DNA of 64,000 nucleotides from Amycolatopsis sp. MtRt-6. Its GTDB lineage: Bacteria; Actinomycetota; Actinomycetes; Mycobacteriales; Pseudonocardiaceae. Shown in pieces: positions 25,729 to 33,399 of this stretch; positions within the stretch are counted from its first letter, which is position 1, and each line of letters opens with the position of its first letter. The stretch spans positions 118,929-182,928 of the forward strand of contig NZ_JADWPD010000022.1 in assembly GCF_017308975.1 (NCBI RefSeq). Direction: 5' to 3'. The notes under the pieces were generated by a model that did no database searches, was not told the origin of the DNA, and saw nothing but the letters and a program-made list of their open reading frames with translations. Both the position numbers and the translations under genes were made by a program.

Positions 25729-28662
25729 TCACTTGCTCTGGTCGGAGGCGTGCACCGGCGGACCCGCCGGCCGCGACGCCGCCCGGCGCGGACGGCGCCG
25801 GGTGGAGCGCACGGCCGGTTCGGGCACGCTGACCTCGGGCTCGGCGACCGGCTCCACGGCCGCCGTGACCGGCTCCTCCGCCGGTTCCGGGGCCGCGGAC
25901 CGCTCGACCTCGGGCGCCTCGTCCTGCGGCACCGGCACCTCGTCGGCCTCGGTGGTCACCGGGGTGCCGGCGACCTCCACCGCGGGCTCGGCGGGCGGTT
26001 CGGCCGTGACCGGCGTCTCGTCCGCCTCCGTGGTCGCCGGGACGTCCGCGACCTCCCGGGCGGGCCCGGTGCCGTTCAGCGCGCCGTGGTCGTGCTCCTT
26101 CGCGGCCTTGGAGGCGTTCGCCATCGCCGCCACGGCCGACGCGATCGACTCGCGCTGCTCCGGCGTCGGGACGGCGTGGACCTCGGCCTTGGCGGCTTCG
26201 GCCTGCTCCTTGGCGGCCTCCTCGCCCTTGCCGCGGCCCCGCGACCGGCGGGAGCTCTTCTCCCCGCCGCCACCGCCGTTGCCGCCGCCGTTGCCGTTCC
26301 CGCCGTGGGACTGCGCCGAGCCGCCGCTGGTGCGCTGCACCTCGGTCGAGACGAGCACGCCACGGCCCTTGCAGTGCTCGCACGGCGTCGAGAACGCCTC
26401 CAGCAGGCCGGTGCCGATCTTCTTGCGGGTCATCTGCACCAGGCCGAGCGAGGTGACCTCGGCGACCTGGTGGCGCGTGCGGTCGCGGCCGAGACACTCG
26501 GTGAGGCGGCGCAACACCAGCTCGCGGTTGGACTCGAGCACCATGTCGATGAAGTCGATCACGATGATGCCGCCGATGTCCCGCAGCCGGAGCTGGCGGA
26601 CGATCTCCTCCGCCGACTCCAGGTTGTTGCGGGTCACCGTCTCCTCGAGGTTGCCACCCGAACCGGTGAACTTGCCGGTGTTGACGTCGATGACCGTCAT
26701 CGCCTCGGTGCGGTCGATGACCAGGTAACCGCCGCTCGGCAGCCAGACCTTGCGGTCGAGGGCCTTGGTGATCTGCTCGTCGATCCGGTGGTCGGCGAAC
26801 GCGCTGCCGGTGCCGGTGTAGCGCTTGAGCCGCTCGGTGAGCTCCGGCGCGACGTGGCTGACGTAGCCGTTGATCGTCTCCCAGGACCGGTTGCCCTGGA
26901 TCTCCAGCTTGGTGAAGTCCTCGGTGAAGAGGTCACGCACGACCTTGACCAGCAGGTCGGGCTCTTCGTAGAGCATGGTCGGCGCGCCGCCCTTCTTGCC
27001 GGAACCGGCGGCGGCCTTCTCCTTGATGACGTCCCACTGCGCCTTGAGGCGGTCGACGTCGCGGCCCAGCTCCTCCTCGCCGATGCCCTCGGAGGCGGTG
27101 CGGATGATGACACCCGCGTCCTCCGGGACGATCCGCTTGAGGATGTCCTTCAGGCGGCGGCGCTCGTTTTCCGGCAGCTTGCGGGAGATGCCGGTGGCGC
27201 CGCCCGCGGGGACGTACACCAGGAAGCGGCCGGGCAGCGAGATCTGCGTGGTCAGCCGGGCGCCCTTGTGCCCGACCGGGTCCTTCGTGACCTGGACCAG
27301 CACGGAGTCGCCGGTGGACAGCGCCTGCTCGATCTTGCGGGCCTTGCCCTCCAGGCCGGCGGCGTCCCAGTCGACCTCGCCGGCGTAGAGCACGGCGTTG
27401 CGGCCGCGGCCGATGTCGATGAACGCGGCCTCCATGCTCGGCAGCACGTTCTGGACGCGGCCGAGGTAGACGTTGCCGACGATCGAGCCGGAGCCCGACT
27501 GCGTGACGAAGTGCTCGACGAGGACGCCGTCCTCCAGCACCGCGATCTGGGTGGAGTCGCCGTGCTCGGCGACGACCATCGTGCGCTCGACCGACTCGCG
27601 CCGGGCCAGGAACTCGGCCTCGGACAGGATCGGGGCGCGGCGGCGGCCCGCCTCGCGGCCGTCACGGCGGCGCTGGCGCTTGGCTTCCAGCCGGGTCGAC
27701 CCGCGGACGCTGCGCACCTCGTCGCGCGCCGGGCGCTCGGGCTGCTCGGCCTTCGCCTGCCGCACGTGCGTGACGGTGTTGGGCGGGTCGTCGGTGCTCT
27801 CGGCCTCGTCGCCGTCCGAGCCCTTGCGGCGACGACGGCGGCGGCGACGGCGGCTGCCGCCTTCACCCTCGTCGGCGTCGCTTTCGGACTCCGAAGACTC
27901 AGTGGTCTCAGCGGCGTCCTCGGCCTCTTCGGTGTCCGTTTCGGGCTTTTCGTCGGGCTTTTCGTCGCCGTTGCGGCCGCGGCGGCGCGGCTGCTCCTCG
28001 GCCTGGTCGTCCTCGGTTTCGGCGGTCTCGTCGCCACCCTCGGCGCCCTTGCCCCGGCCACGGCCTCGACGACCGCGGCGGCGGCGACGGCGGCTGCCGG
28101 CGTCCTCGCCGTCTTCGTCGGCGCCGGAGTCGAGGCCCGGCGTGGTGTCCTCGGCCTCTTCCTCGGCGACCTCGGGCTCGGGGCGCGACGGCGGCTCCGC
28201 GAACGGGTCGGCCGGCTTGCGGGCCGGCTTGGCCGCGGGTTCGGCGGGCTCCGGCGGCAGGAAGACCGGCGACGGCGCGGCGAACACCGGCAGGTGCGCA
28301 CGGGTCTTCTGGCGCGGCCGCGGCTTCTCGGCCTCGGCGACCGGCACCTCGGGCACCGGCGGGCGGGTCTCCGCGGGCGGCTGGGCCGCCGGCGGTTCCG
28401 GCTCGGTCGTCATGTCTTCGGTCTCACCGGGCGCGAAGGCCTCGGCCACCTTGAGCGCCACTTCCCTGGTCACGCTCGACTGCGCGCTGCGCACGCTTTC
28501 GCCCAGCTCGGCGAGCTTCGCGAGGACGTCCCGGCTGTGCGACTCGAGCAGCTTGGCCAGCGCGTGCACCCGGATCCGGGCGGGCAGGTCGGCCAGCGGG
28601 CCGCCCGTGGGTGTGGCGGGATTCCCGCCGGTGTGCTCGGCGGGTGTTTCCGCGTTCGACAT
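25729..28662 (-). CDS. rne: Ribonuclease E/G
   Basis: The 977-residue endoribonuclease starts at the ATG at 28662 with GGAGGAG upstream. Residues about 1-340 are low-complexity: proline/acid-rich, then arginine tracts separated by acidic stretches. The catalytic core holds an S1 domain (GSGSIVGNVYLGRVQNVLPSMEAAFIDIGRGRNAVLYAGEVDW), the RNase-H-like and DNase-I-like parts with INGYVSHVAPELT, TVIDVNTGKF and GGIIVIDFIDM, and the zinc-link CEHCKGRG at 761-768. A glycine-rich and acidic tail follows. It processes rRNA and tRNA and degrades mRNA. The disordered arms are the usual platform for RNA and partner proteins in actinobacterial degradosomes. Confidence 0.96.
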   Translation of the reverse strand: MSNAETPAEHTGGNPATPTGGPLADLPARIRVHALAKLLESHSRDVLAKLAELGESVRSAQSSVTREVALKVAEAFAPGETEDMTTEPEPPAAQPPAETRPPVPEVPVAEAEKPRPRQKTRAHLPVFAAPSPVFLPPEPAEPAAKPARKPADPFAEPPSRPEPEVAEEEAEDTTPGLDSGADEDGEDAGSRRRRRRGRRGRGRGKGAEGGDETAETEDDQAEEQPRRRGRNGDEKPDEKPETDTEEAEDAAETTESSESESDADEGEGGSRRRRRRRRRKGSDGDEAESTDDPPNTVTHVRQAKAEQPERPARDEVRSVRGSTRLEAKRQRRRDGREAGRRRAPILSEAEFLARRESVERTMVVAEHGDSTQIAVLEDGVLVEHFVTQSGSGSIVGNVYLGRVQNVLPSMEAAFIDIGRGRNAVLYAGEVDWDAAGLEGKARKIEQALSTGDSVLVQVTKDPVGHKGARLTTQISLPGRFLVYVPAGGATGISRKLPENERRRLKDILKRIVPEDAGVIIRTASEGIGEEELGRDVDRLKAQWDVIKEKAAAGSGKKGGAPTMLYEEPDLLVKVVRDLFTEDFTKLEIQGNRSWETINGYVSHVAPELTERLKRYTGTGSAFADHRIDEQITKALDRKVWLPSGGYLVIDRTEAMTVIDVNTGKFTGSGGNLEETVTRNNLESAEEIVRQLRLRDIGGIIVIDFIDMVLESNRELVLRRLTECLGRDRTRHQVAEVTSLGLVQMTRKKIGTGLLEAFSTPCEHCKGRGVLVSTEVQRTSGGSAQSHGGNGNGGGNGGGGGEKSSRRSRGRGKGEEAAKEQAEAAKAEVHAVPTPEQRESIASAVAAMANASKAAKEHDHGALNGTGPAREVADVPATTEADETPVTAEPPAEPAVEVAGTPVTTEADEVPVPQDEAPEVERSAAPEPAEEPVTAAVEPVAEPEVSVPEPAVRSTRRRPRRAASRPAGPPVHASDQSK

Positions 28663-29210
28663 GTGTCTCCTCCGCCCCCGGGCGCGTCTGCCGGTTCGCA
28701 CCGGCAGGGACGCGGCCGCGCAGGGGCCCCTTTCTGATCGTTGCCGCCGTGGTGGTCACCAGCGGCGGGAATCCTTGCCCGACAACCGGGCGCCGCACCA
28801 CCGCTTCCGGTGGGGCGCAACCCGGCCAAAGGTCTGCTCGGCGGCGTGCAGAAGGCACTCGCGGCCCCCGGGCCGCCCGCCACGTCGTCCAGCCGCCCGG
28901 TTCGCGGGCAGCGACGCGCGTCGCGGGAGTCCATGCACATCACCGGGCCACAACGCCGCAGGCAGCACCTCTCACGTGCGCCCCGCGGCCCAGCGGCCAC
29001 CCCGAGTATCCCACACCGGGTGACCACTCCGGTGTACTCGGTACCTCCCGCAGGCACCCGGGCGCGCCGTACGGTCCCCACCCGCCCCACGGCCGGGGGA
29101 ACTTCGCCGCAGCGCTTGTCCACCGGGCACGGGGTGGCTACCGTGCGGCTCGGGGTGGCCGGGATCTCGCGCGCCGGCACCCGCGGTTCCTGCATCCGGT
29201 GGGAGGTCCG
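28663..29210. promoter_or_regulatory. Divergent region between rne and a subtilase gene
   Basis: This 548-base stretch has no convincing gene on either strand. An 8-bp stem with a TCGC loop (CTGCCGGT at 28688-28695, ACCGGCAG at 28700-28707) lies in the rne leader, 26 bases before its ATG, and might take part in RNase E self-control. CACCGG/CCGGTG arms near 29012-29032 form another small hairpin. GGGAGGT at 29201-29207 is the ribosome binding site of the subtilase. Promoters could not be placed with confidence. Confidence 0.4.
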
Positions 29211-30629
29211 GTGTCCCTGCTGGCGCGGCCGCTGCGGGCGGCCGTGTGCACCGTCCTGGTGCTTTCGGGATGCGTCACCGCCGGTCCGGCGGCGGCAGGC
29301 GAACCCGGCTGCGCCCACGGGCGGGCCCTCCGCTACGTCGTCACCTTCGACCGCGGCACCACCGAGGCCGCCGCCCGTGCGGAGATCGAGGACGCCTGCG
29401 GGGCCGCCACTGTCTACTACCCGCAGATCGCCGTCGCGGTCGCCACCTCCGGCGACCCGGGTTTCGGCGGGCGGATCGGGCTCGACCGGGCGTTCAGCGC
29501 GCAGGCCGAGCGGCTGGCCGCGCAGCGCGTCACCGACGTCAAGCCGCAGCCCGCGCGGGCGACGCTGCCCGCGACCGATCCCGCGAAGGTGCCGTCCGCG
29601 GACCTGAGCGGGCAGCAGTGGGACATGCGGATGATCGGTGCCGGCGACGGCTCGGCCGGCCGCCGCGACGTCGTCGTCGGCGTGCTCGACTCCGGGATCG
29701 ACCCGAACCACCCGGATCTGTCCGGCGCCCTGGACCGGAGCGACTCCGCCGGCTGCCTGACCGGCGCCCCCGACCGGTCGCCGTCGGCGTGGGCGCCGAC
29801 GACGTCGGTGCACGGCACGCACGTGGCGGGCATCATCGCGGCGGCCGACGACGGGCGCGGGGTGACAGGTGTGGCGCCCGGGGTGCGAGTGGCATCGGTG
29901 AAGGTGATCGACGACCGCGGCTACGCCGACCCCGAAGCCGCGGTGTGCGGGCTGATGTGGGCGGCCGCCCGGCACATGCGGGTGACGAACAGCAGCTACT
30001 TCGTCAACCCGTGGACGCTGTCGTGCATCCGCGGCAGCGACCGCGGCGTGGTGCACGAGGTGCTGGCCCGCGCGGTCGAGTACAGCACGTCGGCGGGGAC
30101 GTTGAACGTCGCGGCGGCGACCAACGAGGCCGTCGACCTCACGCCGTCGGCGCGTTCGGGCTCCGGCGGGGCGGGCACCGGCTGCGAAGCCCTGCCGGCC
30201 GGGCTGCGGGACGTCGTCGCGGTGTCGGCCGTCGGCGCCGACCGGGTGAAGGCGGGGTACAGCTCGTACGGCCTGGGCGTGATCGACATCACGGCGCCCG
30301 GCGGGGAGACGGGCGAGTGCGTGCTGTCGACGGTGCCGGGCGGGTACGCGCCGCTGTGCGGGACGTCGATGGCGGCGCCGCACGTGACCGGGGTGCTGGC
30401 ACTGCTGGCGTCCGCGTCGGAGAAGGCCGGCCCGCGCCAGCTGCGGCGGACGCTCGAGGCGCGGGCGACGCCGATGCCGTGCCCGGCCGACTACGACCTG
30501 ACCGGCGACGGGCTGCAGGACGCGTACTGCGCGGGGTACGAGGGGTACAACGGGTTCTACGGGCACGGGATGGTGGCCATGCCGGCACCCGCCGCGGTGC
30601 CGGGCGGGCAGCCCGACCAGGCTCGCTGA
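29211..30629 (+). CDS. Subtilisin-like (S8) serine protease, predicted lipoprotein
   Basis: The GTG at 29211, after GGGAGGT, gives 472 residues. The N-terminus has a hydrophobic signal ending in the lipobox LSGC (Cys21), so the enzyme is probably anchored outside the cell. A propeptide-like I9 region (ALRYVVTFDRGTTEAAARAEIE) precedes the catalytic domain, whose triad is Asp160 in VLDSGIDPNHPDL, His201 in HGTHVAG and Ser386 in GTSMAAPHVTG. Several further Cys residues may form disulfides. The target is unknown. It converges with an ABC transporter operon across a 21-bp repeat array. Confidence 0.9.
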   Translation: MSLLARPLRAAVCTVLVLSGCVTAGPAAAGEPGCAHGRALRYVVTFDRGTTEAAARAEIEDACGAATVYYPQIAVAVATSGDPGFGGRIGLDRAFSAQAERLAAQRVTDVKPQPARATLPATDPAKVPSADLSGQQWDMRMIGAGDGSAGRRDVVVGVLDSGIDPNHPDLSGALDRSDSAGCLTGAPDRSPSAWAPTTSVHGTHVAGIIAAADDGRGVTGVAPGVRVASVKVIDDRGYADPEAAVCGLMWAAARHMRVTNSSYFVNPWTLSCIRGSDRGVVHEVLARAVEYSTSAGTLNVAAATNEAVDLTPSARSGSGGAGTGCEALPAGLRDVVAVSAVGADRVKAGYSSYGLGVIDITAPGGETGECVLSTVPGGYAPLCGTSMAAPHVTGVLALLASASEKAGPRQLRRTLEARATPMPCPADYDLTGDGLQDAYCAGYEGYNGFYGHGMVAMPAPAAVPGGQPDQAR

Positions 30630-30655
30630 ACCCGGCGGCCCGGGCGGGAAGCCGG

Positions 30656-30793
30656 ATCTCGCGTGATCCGGGGCGGGACTCGCGTGATTGGGGGCGGATC
30701 TCGCGTGATCGGGGGCGGATCTCGCGTGACTGGGCGGGCATCTCGCGTGATTGGGCGGGCATCTCGCGTGATTGGGCGGGCATCACCTCATGT
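30656..30793. repeat. 21-bp tandem repeat array between subtilase and ABC permease
   Basis: Six units with core ATCTCGCGTGAT begin at 30656, 30677, 30698, 30719, 30740 and 30761, each exactly 21 bp apart; a seventh, degraded unit at 30782 overlaps the stop codon of the permease gene. All point the same way. Spacers are G-rich (TTGGGCGGGC in the last copies). It is the same family as the array at 22063-22262 and again lies between convergent genes. Confidence 0.88.
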
Positions 30794-31609
30794 GAGCAGG
30801 AGTTTGGCGATTCGGCGGGTTGAGGCCCACAGGCCCACCGCGCCCAGCAGGACCAGGTACGCCAGGTTGATCAGCATGCTGCCGGACAGCAGGCCCGTCG
30901 CCAGGCCGCGCATCAGCTCGATCGCGTGGTAGAGCGGGAGGCAGCGGACCACCCACTGCAGCGGCTCCGGGTACACCGACAGCGGGTAGAACGTCGTCGC
31001 GAAGAGGAACATCGGGGTCAGGCCCAGCTGGATGTAGTCGAACTGGGCGGTCGAACGCAGGAACGTCACCAGCGCCATGCCGATCGCCGAGAACGCCAGG
31101 CCCACCAGCAGCGCCGCCGGGACCATCAGCAGGGCCCACCACGACGCCAGCAGTCCCATCGCCGCCGCGATCGCGAGGAACGCCACCGCGTAGATGCCGC
31201 CGCGGGTGATCGCCCAGCCGATCTCGCCCAGTGCCACGTCGAGCGGGCCGATCGGGGTCGCCAGCATCGCGTCGTACAGCTTCGCGTAGCGCAGCTTGAA
31301 GAACAGGTTGTACGTCGATTCGAAGACGGCGCCGTTCATCGCCGACGTCGCCAGCAGCGCCGGCGCGACGAACGCGACATAGCTCATCGGGTGCCCGTCC
31401 GGGCCCGCCACCTCGGTGACCAGCTTGCCGAACCCCAGCTGGAACGCCAGCAGGTAGAGGAACGGCTCGACCGCGCCGGAGAGGAAGATCAGCAGGTTTC
31501 CGCGGTACACCATCGCCGAGCGCTCGACGAGCATGCGGGCGCGGCCCGCGTACAGCGCCGGCGGGAGGATGCGCAGGAGCAGCCCGGCGCGGGTTTCGAC
31601 AGTCGCCAT
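30788..31609 (-). CDS. ABC-2 type transporter permease (NodJ/DrrB-like)
   Basis: The 273-residue membrane protein has about six helices and the ABC-2 pattern SGAVEPFLYLLAFQLGFGKLV and YIQLGLTPMFLFATTFYPLSVYPEPLQWVVRCLPLYHAIELMRGL, the hallmark of drug or lipooligosaccharide exporters. It directly abuts the upstream permease gene (no bases between stop and start) and is the last gene of a three-gene unit, with a 21-bp repeat array after it. Confidence 0.9.
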   Translation of the reverse strand: MATVETRAGLLLRILPPALYAGRARMLVERSAMVYRGNLLIFLSGAVEPFLYLLAFQLGFGKLVTEVAGPDGHPMSYVAFVAPALLATSAMNGAVFESTYNLFFKLRYAKLYDAMLATPIGPLDVALGEIGWAITRGGIYAVAFLAIAAAMGLLASWWALLMVPAALLVGLAFSAIGMALVTFLRSTAQFDYIQLGLTPMFLFATTFYPLSVYPEPLQWVVRCLPLYHAIELMRGLATGLLSGSMLINLAYLVLLGAVGLWASTRRIAKLLLT

Positions 31610-32413
31610 TCAGACCACCAGCCTTCGGTAGAAGGCCCGGTGCGCGAGCACCCACCCGGCCGCGAACAACGCCGCCAGCACGGCGAGGTGACCGAGCATC
31701 GCCCAGCCGCCGACGCCGCCGATGCTCACGCCGCGGGCCAGCTCCGTGCCGTGCCACAGCGGCGAGAGCCAGGCCAGCCAGCGGATCGCGACCGGCAGCT
31801 GGGAGATCGGGAAGAATGTGCCGGAGAACAACGTCATCGGCATCACGACGAACCGGAAGATCAAGCCGAAGCGCTGCCCCTCGTCGTGGGTCCGGGCCGC
31901 CAGCGCGGCCATCGGCGTGGTGCAGGCGAGCCCGGTGACGGTGCCGGCCAGGATCACCAGCAGGACACCCGGCCCGGTCCAGGCGCCGAAGAACAGCGCG
32001 ACGAACGCGTAGATCGCGCCCGCCAGCGTCAGCCGCAGGGCCGACCAGATGAGGTGGCCGCCGAACACCTGGCCCGGTGACACCGGCGTGGCCGTGACGG
32101 CCAAGTAGTCCTTCTGCCACTTGAACCCGGACAGGACGGGGTAGCTCGACTCGCCGACGGCCTGCTGCGCGGCACCGGCGGCCAGCAGCGCGGGCGCGAT
32201 GTACTGCAGGTAGGACAGGCCGCCGGTGACCGCGCCGGGCTGCACCTGCGAGCCGAAGCCGAGCCCCATCGCGGCGAGGAAGAGCACCGGCTGGAGGCCG
32301 GTGGAGTACAAAGTGGACAGCCAGTGCCTGCGGTACCAGGTCCAGTGCCCTTCGACGCGCAGCCACGCGCCCTGCCACTTGCCGACCACCCGGCCGGTGG
32401 AGATCGCCGCCAT
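31610..32413 (-). CDS. ABC-2 type transporter permease
   Basis: The 267-residue protein starts at the ATG at 32413, which shares a base with the stop codon of the ATPase gene (TGATG). It has the same architecture as the next permease (LYSTGLQPVLFLAAMGLGFG; RFVVMPMTLFSGTFFPISQLPVAIRWLAWLSPLWHGTELARG), so the two probably form a heterodimeric channel with the ATPase. Substrate unknown. Confidence 0.9.
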   Translation of the reverse strand: MAAISTGRVVGKWQGAWLRVEGHWTWYRRHWLSTLYSTGLQPVLFLAAMGLGFGSQVQPGAVTGGLSYLQYIAPALLAAGAAQQAVGESSYPVLSGFKWQKDYLAVTATPVSPGQVFGGHLIWSALRLTLAGAIYAFVALFFGAWTGPGVLLVILAGTVTGLACTTPMAALAARTHDEGQRFGLIFRFVVMPMTLFSGTFFPISQLPVAIRWLAWLSPLWHGTELARGVSIGGVGGWAMLGHLAVLAALFAAGWVLAHRAFYRRLVV

Positions 32414-33357
32414 CAGTCGACCAGCGTCCGGCCGGTGAGCCGGAGGAACACGTCCTCCAGCGAACTCCGCCGCACCAGGCTCGACAACGGCCGCACGCCG
32501 CGGGAATGGGCGCGCTCCAGGGTGTCCTCGCCGTTGTCGCTGTACAGCAGCACCCGGTCCGGCAGCACCTCCACGCGCTCCGCCAGGCCTTCCACCTGCT
32601 GGGCCGCCGACACCTGCTCTCCCGACACGAACCGCAGCTCGACCACCTCGCGCGTCGAATACCGCCGGATCAGGTCGGCCGGCGAGCCCTCCGCCGCGAT
32701 GCGCCCGTGGTCCATGACCACCAGCCTGTCGCACAGCTGCTCGGCTTCGTCCATGTAGTGCGTGGTGACGATCAGCGTCGTGCCCTGGGCCTTGAGCCGG
32801 AACAGCCGGTCCCACAGCAGGTGGCGAGCCTGCGGGTCGAGGCCCGTCGTCGGCTCGTCGAGCAGCAGCAGCTCCGGGTCGTTGACCAGCGAGCGGGCGA
32901 TCGTCAGCCGCCGCTTCATGCCGCCGGACAGCGGGTCGACCTTGTCGTCGGCCCGGTCGCCCAGCTGCGCGAACTCCAGCAGCTCCTCGGCCTTCCGCCG
33001 CGCCGCCGCGCGGGAGAGGCCGAAGTAGCGGCCGTAGATCAGCAGGTTCTCCCGGACCGTCAGCTCGACGTCCAGGTTGTCCTGCTGCGGCACCACGCCC
33101 AGCCGCGCGCGGATCCGCGGCCCGGCGGCCTCCGGGTCCAGCCCCAGCACACGGAGGTCGCCGTCGGTGCGGGGCGACACGCACGCGATCATCCGCATGG
33201 TCGACGACTTGCCCGCGCCGTTCGGACCGAGGAAGCCGAACGCCTCCCCGCGCCGCACCTCGACGTCGATCCCGCGCACCGCTTCGAACTCGTCGAAGCG
33301 CTTCACGAGTGCTTTGGCCTGCACCAGTGCCGGTTCCCGGTCCTCCGAATCGTCCAC
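32413..33357 (-). CDS. ABC transporter ATP-binding protein (DrrA/NodI-like)
   Basis: The GTG at 33357 gives 314 residues; a TTG at 33387 is possible but TAGGGT lies seven bases before the GTG. Walker A is GPNGAGKSS (44-52), the signature LSGGMKRRLTIARSL, Walker B LLLLDEPTTGLDP and the H-loop THYMDEAEQL. A C-terminal extension (EVVELRFVSGEQV...) is typical of the drug-resistance subfamily. It energises export by the two permeases downstream. Confidence 0.93.
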   Translation of the reverse strand: MDDSEDREPALVQAKALVKRFDEFEAVRGIDVEVRRGEAFGFLGPNGAGKSSTMRMIACVSPRTDGDLRVLGLDPEAAGPRIRARLGVVPQQDNLDVELTVRENLLIYGRYFGLSRAAARRKAEELLEFAQLGDRADDKVDPLSGGMKRRLTIARSLVNDPELLLLDEPTTGLDPQARHLLWDRLFRLKAQGTTLIVTTHYMDEAEQLCDRLVVMDHGRIAAEGSPADLIRRYSTREVVELRFVSGEQVSAAQQVEGLAERVEVLPDRVLLYSDNGEDTLERAHSRGVRPLSSLVRRSSLEDVFLRLTGRTLVD

Positions 33358-33364
33358 GCTTCGC

Positions 33365-33370
33365 ACCCTA
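33365..33370 (-). promoter_or_regulatory. Candidate -10 element of the ABC exporter operon
   Basis: TAGGGT on the minus strand is seven bases before the GTG of the ATPase gene; no Shine-Dalgarno is visible. Confidence 0.4.
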
Positions 33371-33399
33371 GGACCCACCACCGACAAAAACCGAACGGA

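Noticed and set aside
25294..28737. 1147-codon plus-strand frame opposite rne
   Set aside because: It is a shadow of the rplU and rne coding strands; the low-complexity arms of RNase E create long open frames in several frames.
30289..30786. Minus-strand frame translating as SREMPAQ repeats
   Set aside because: It merely translates the 21-bp repeats, whose length is a multiple of three, and the antisense of the subtilase gene; no start signal.
30656..30793. Possible CRISPR array
   Set aside because: Repeat and spacer together are only 21 bp, the spacers are nearly identical and G-rich, and no cas genes are near.
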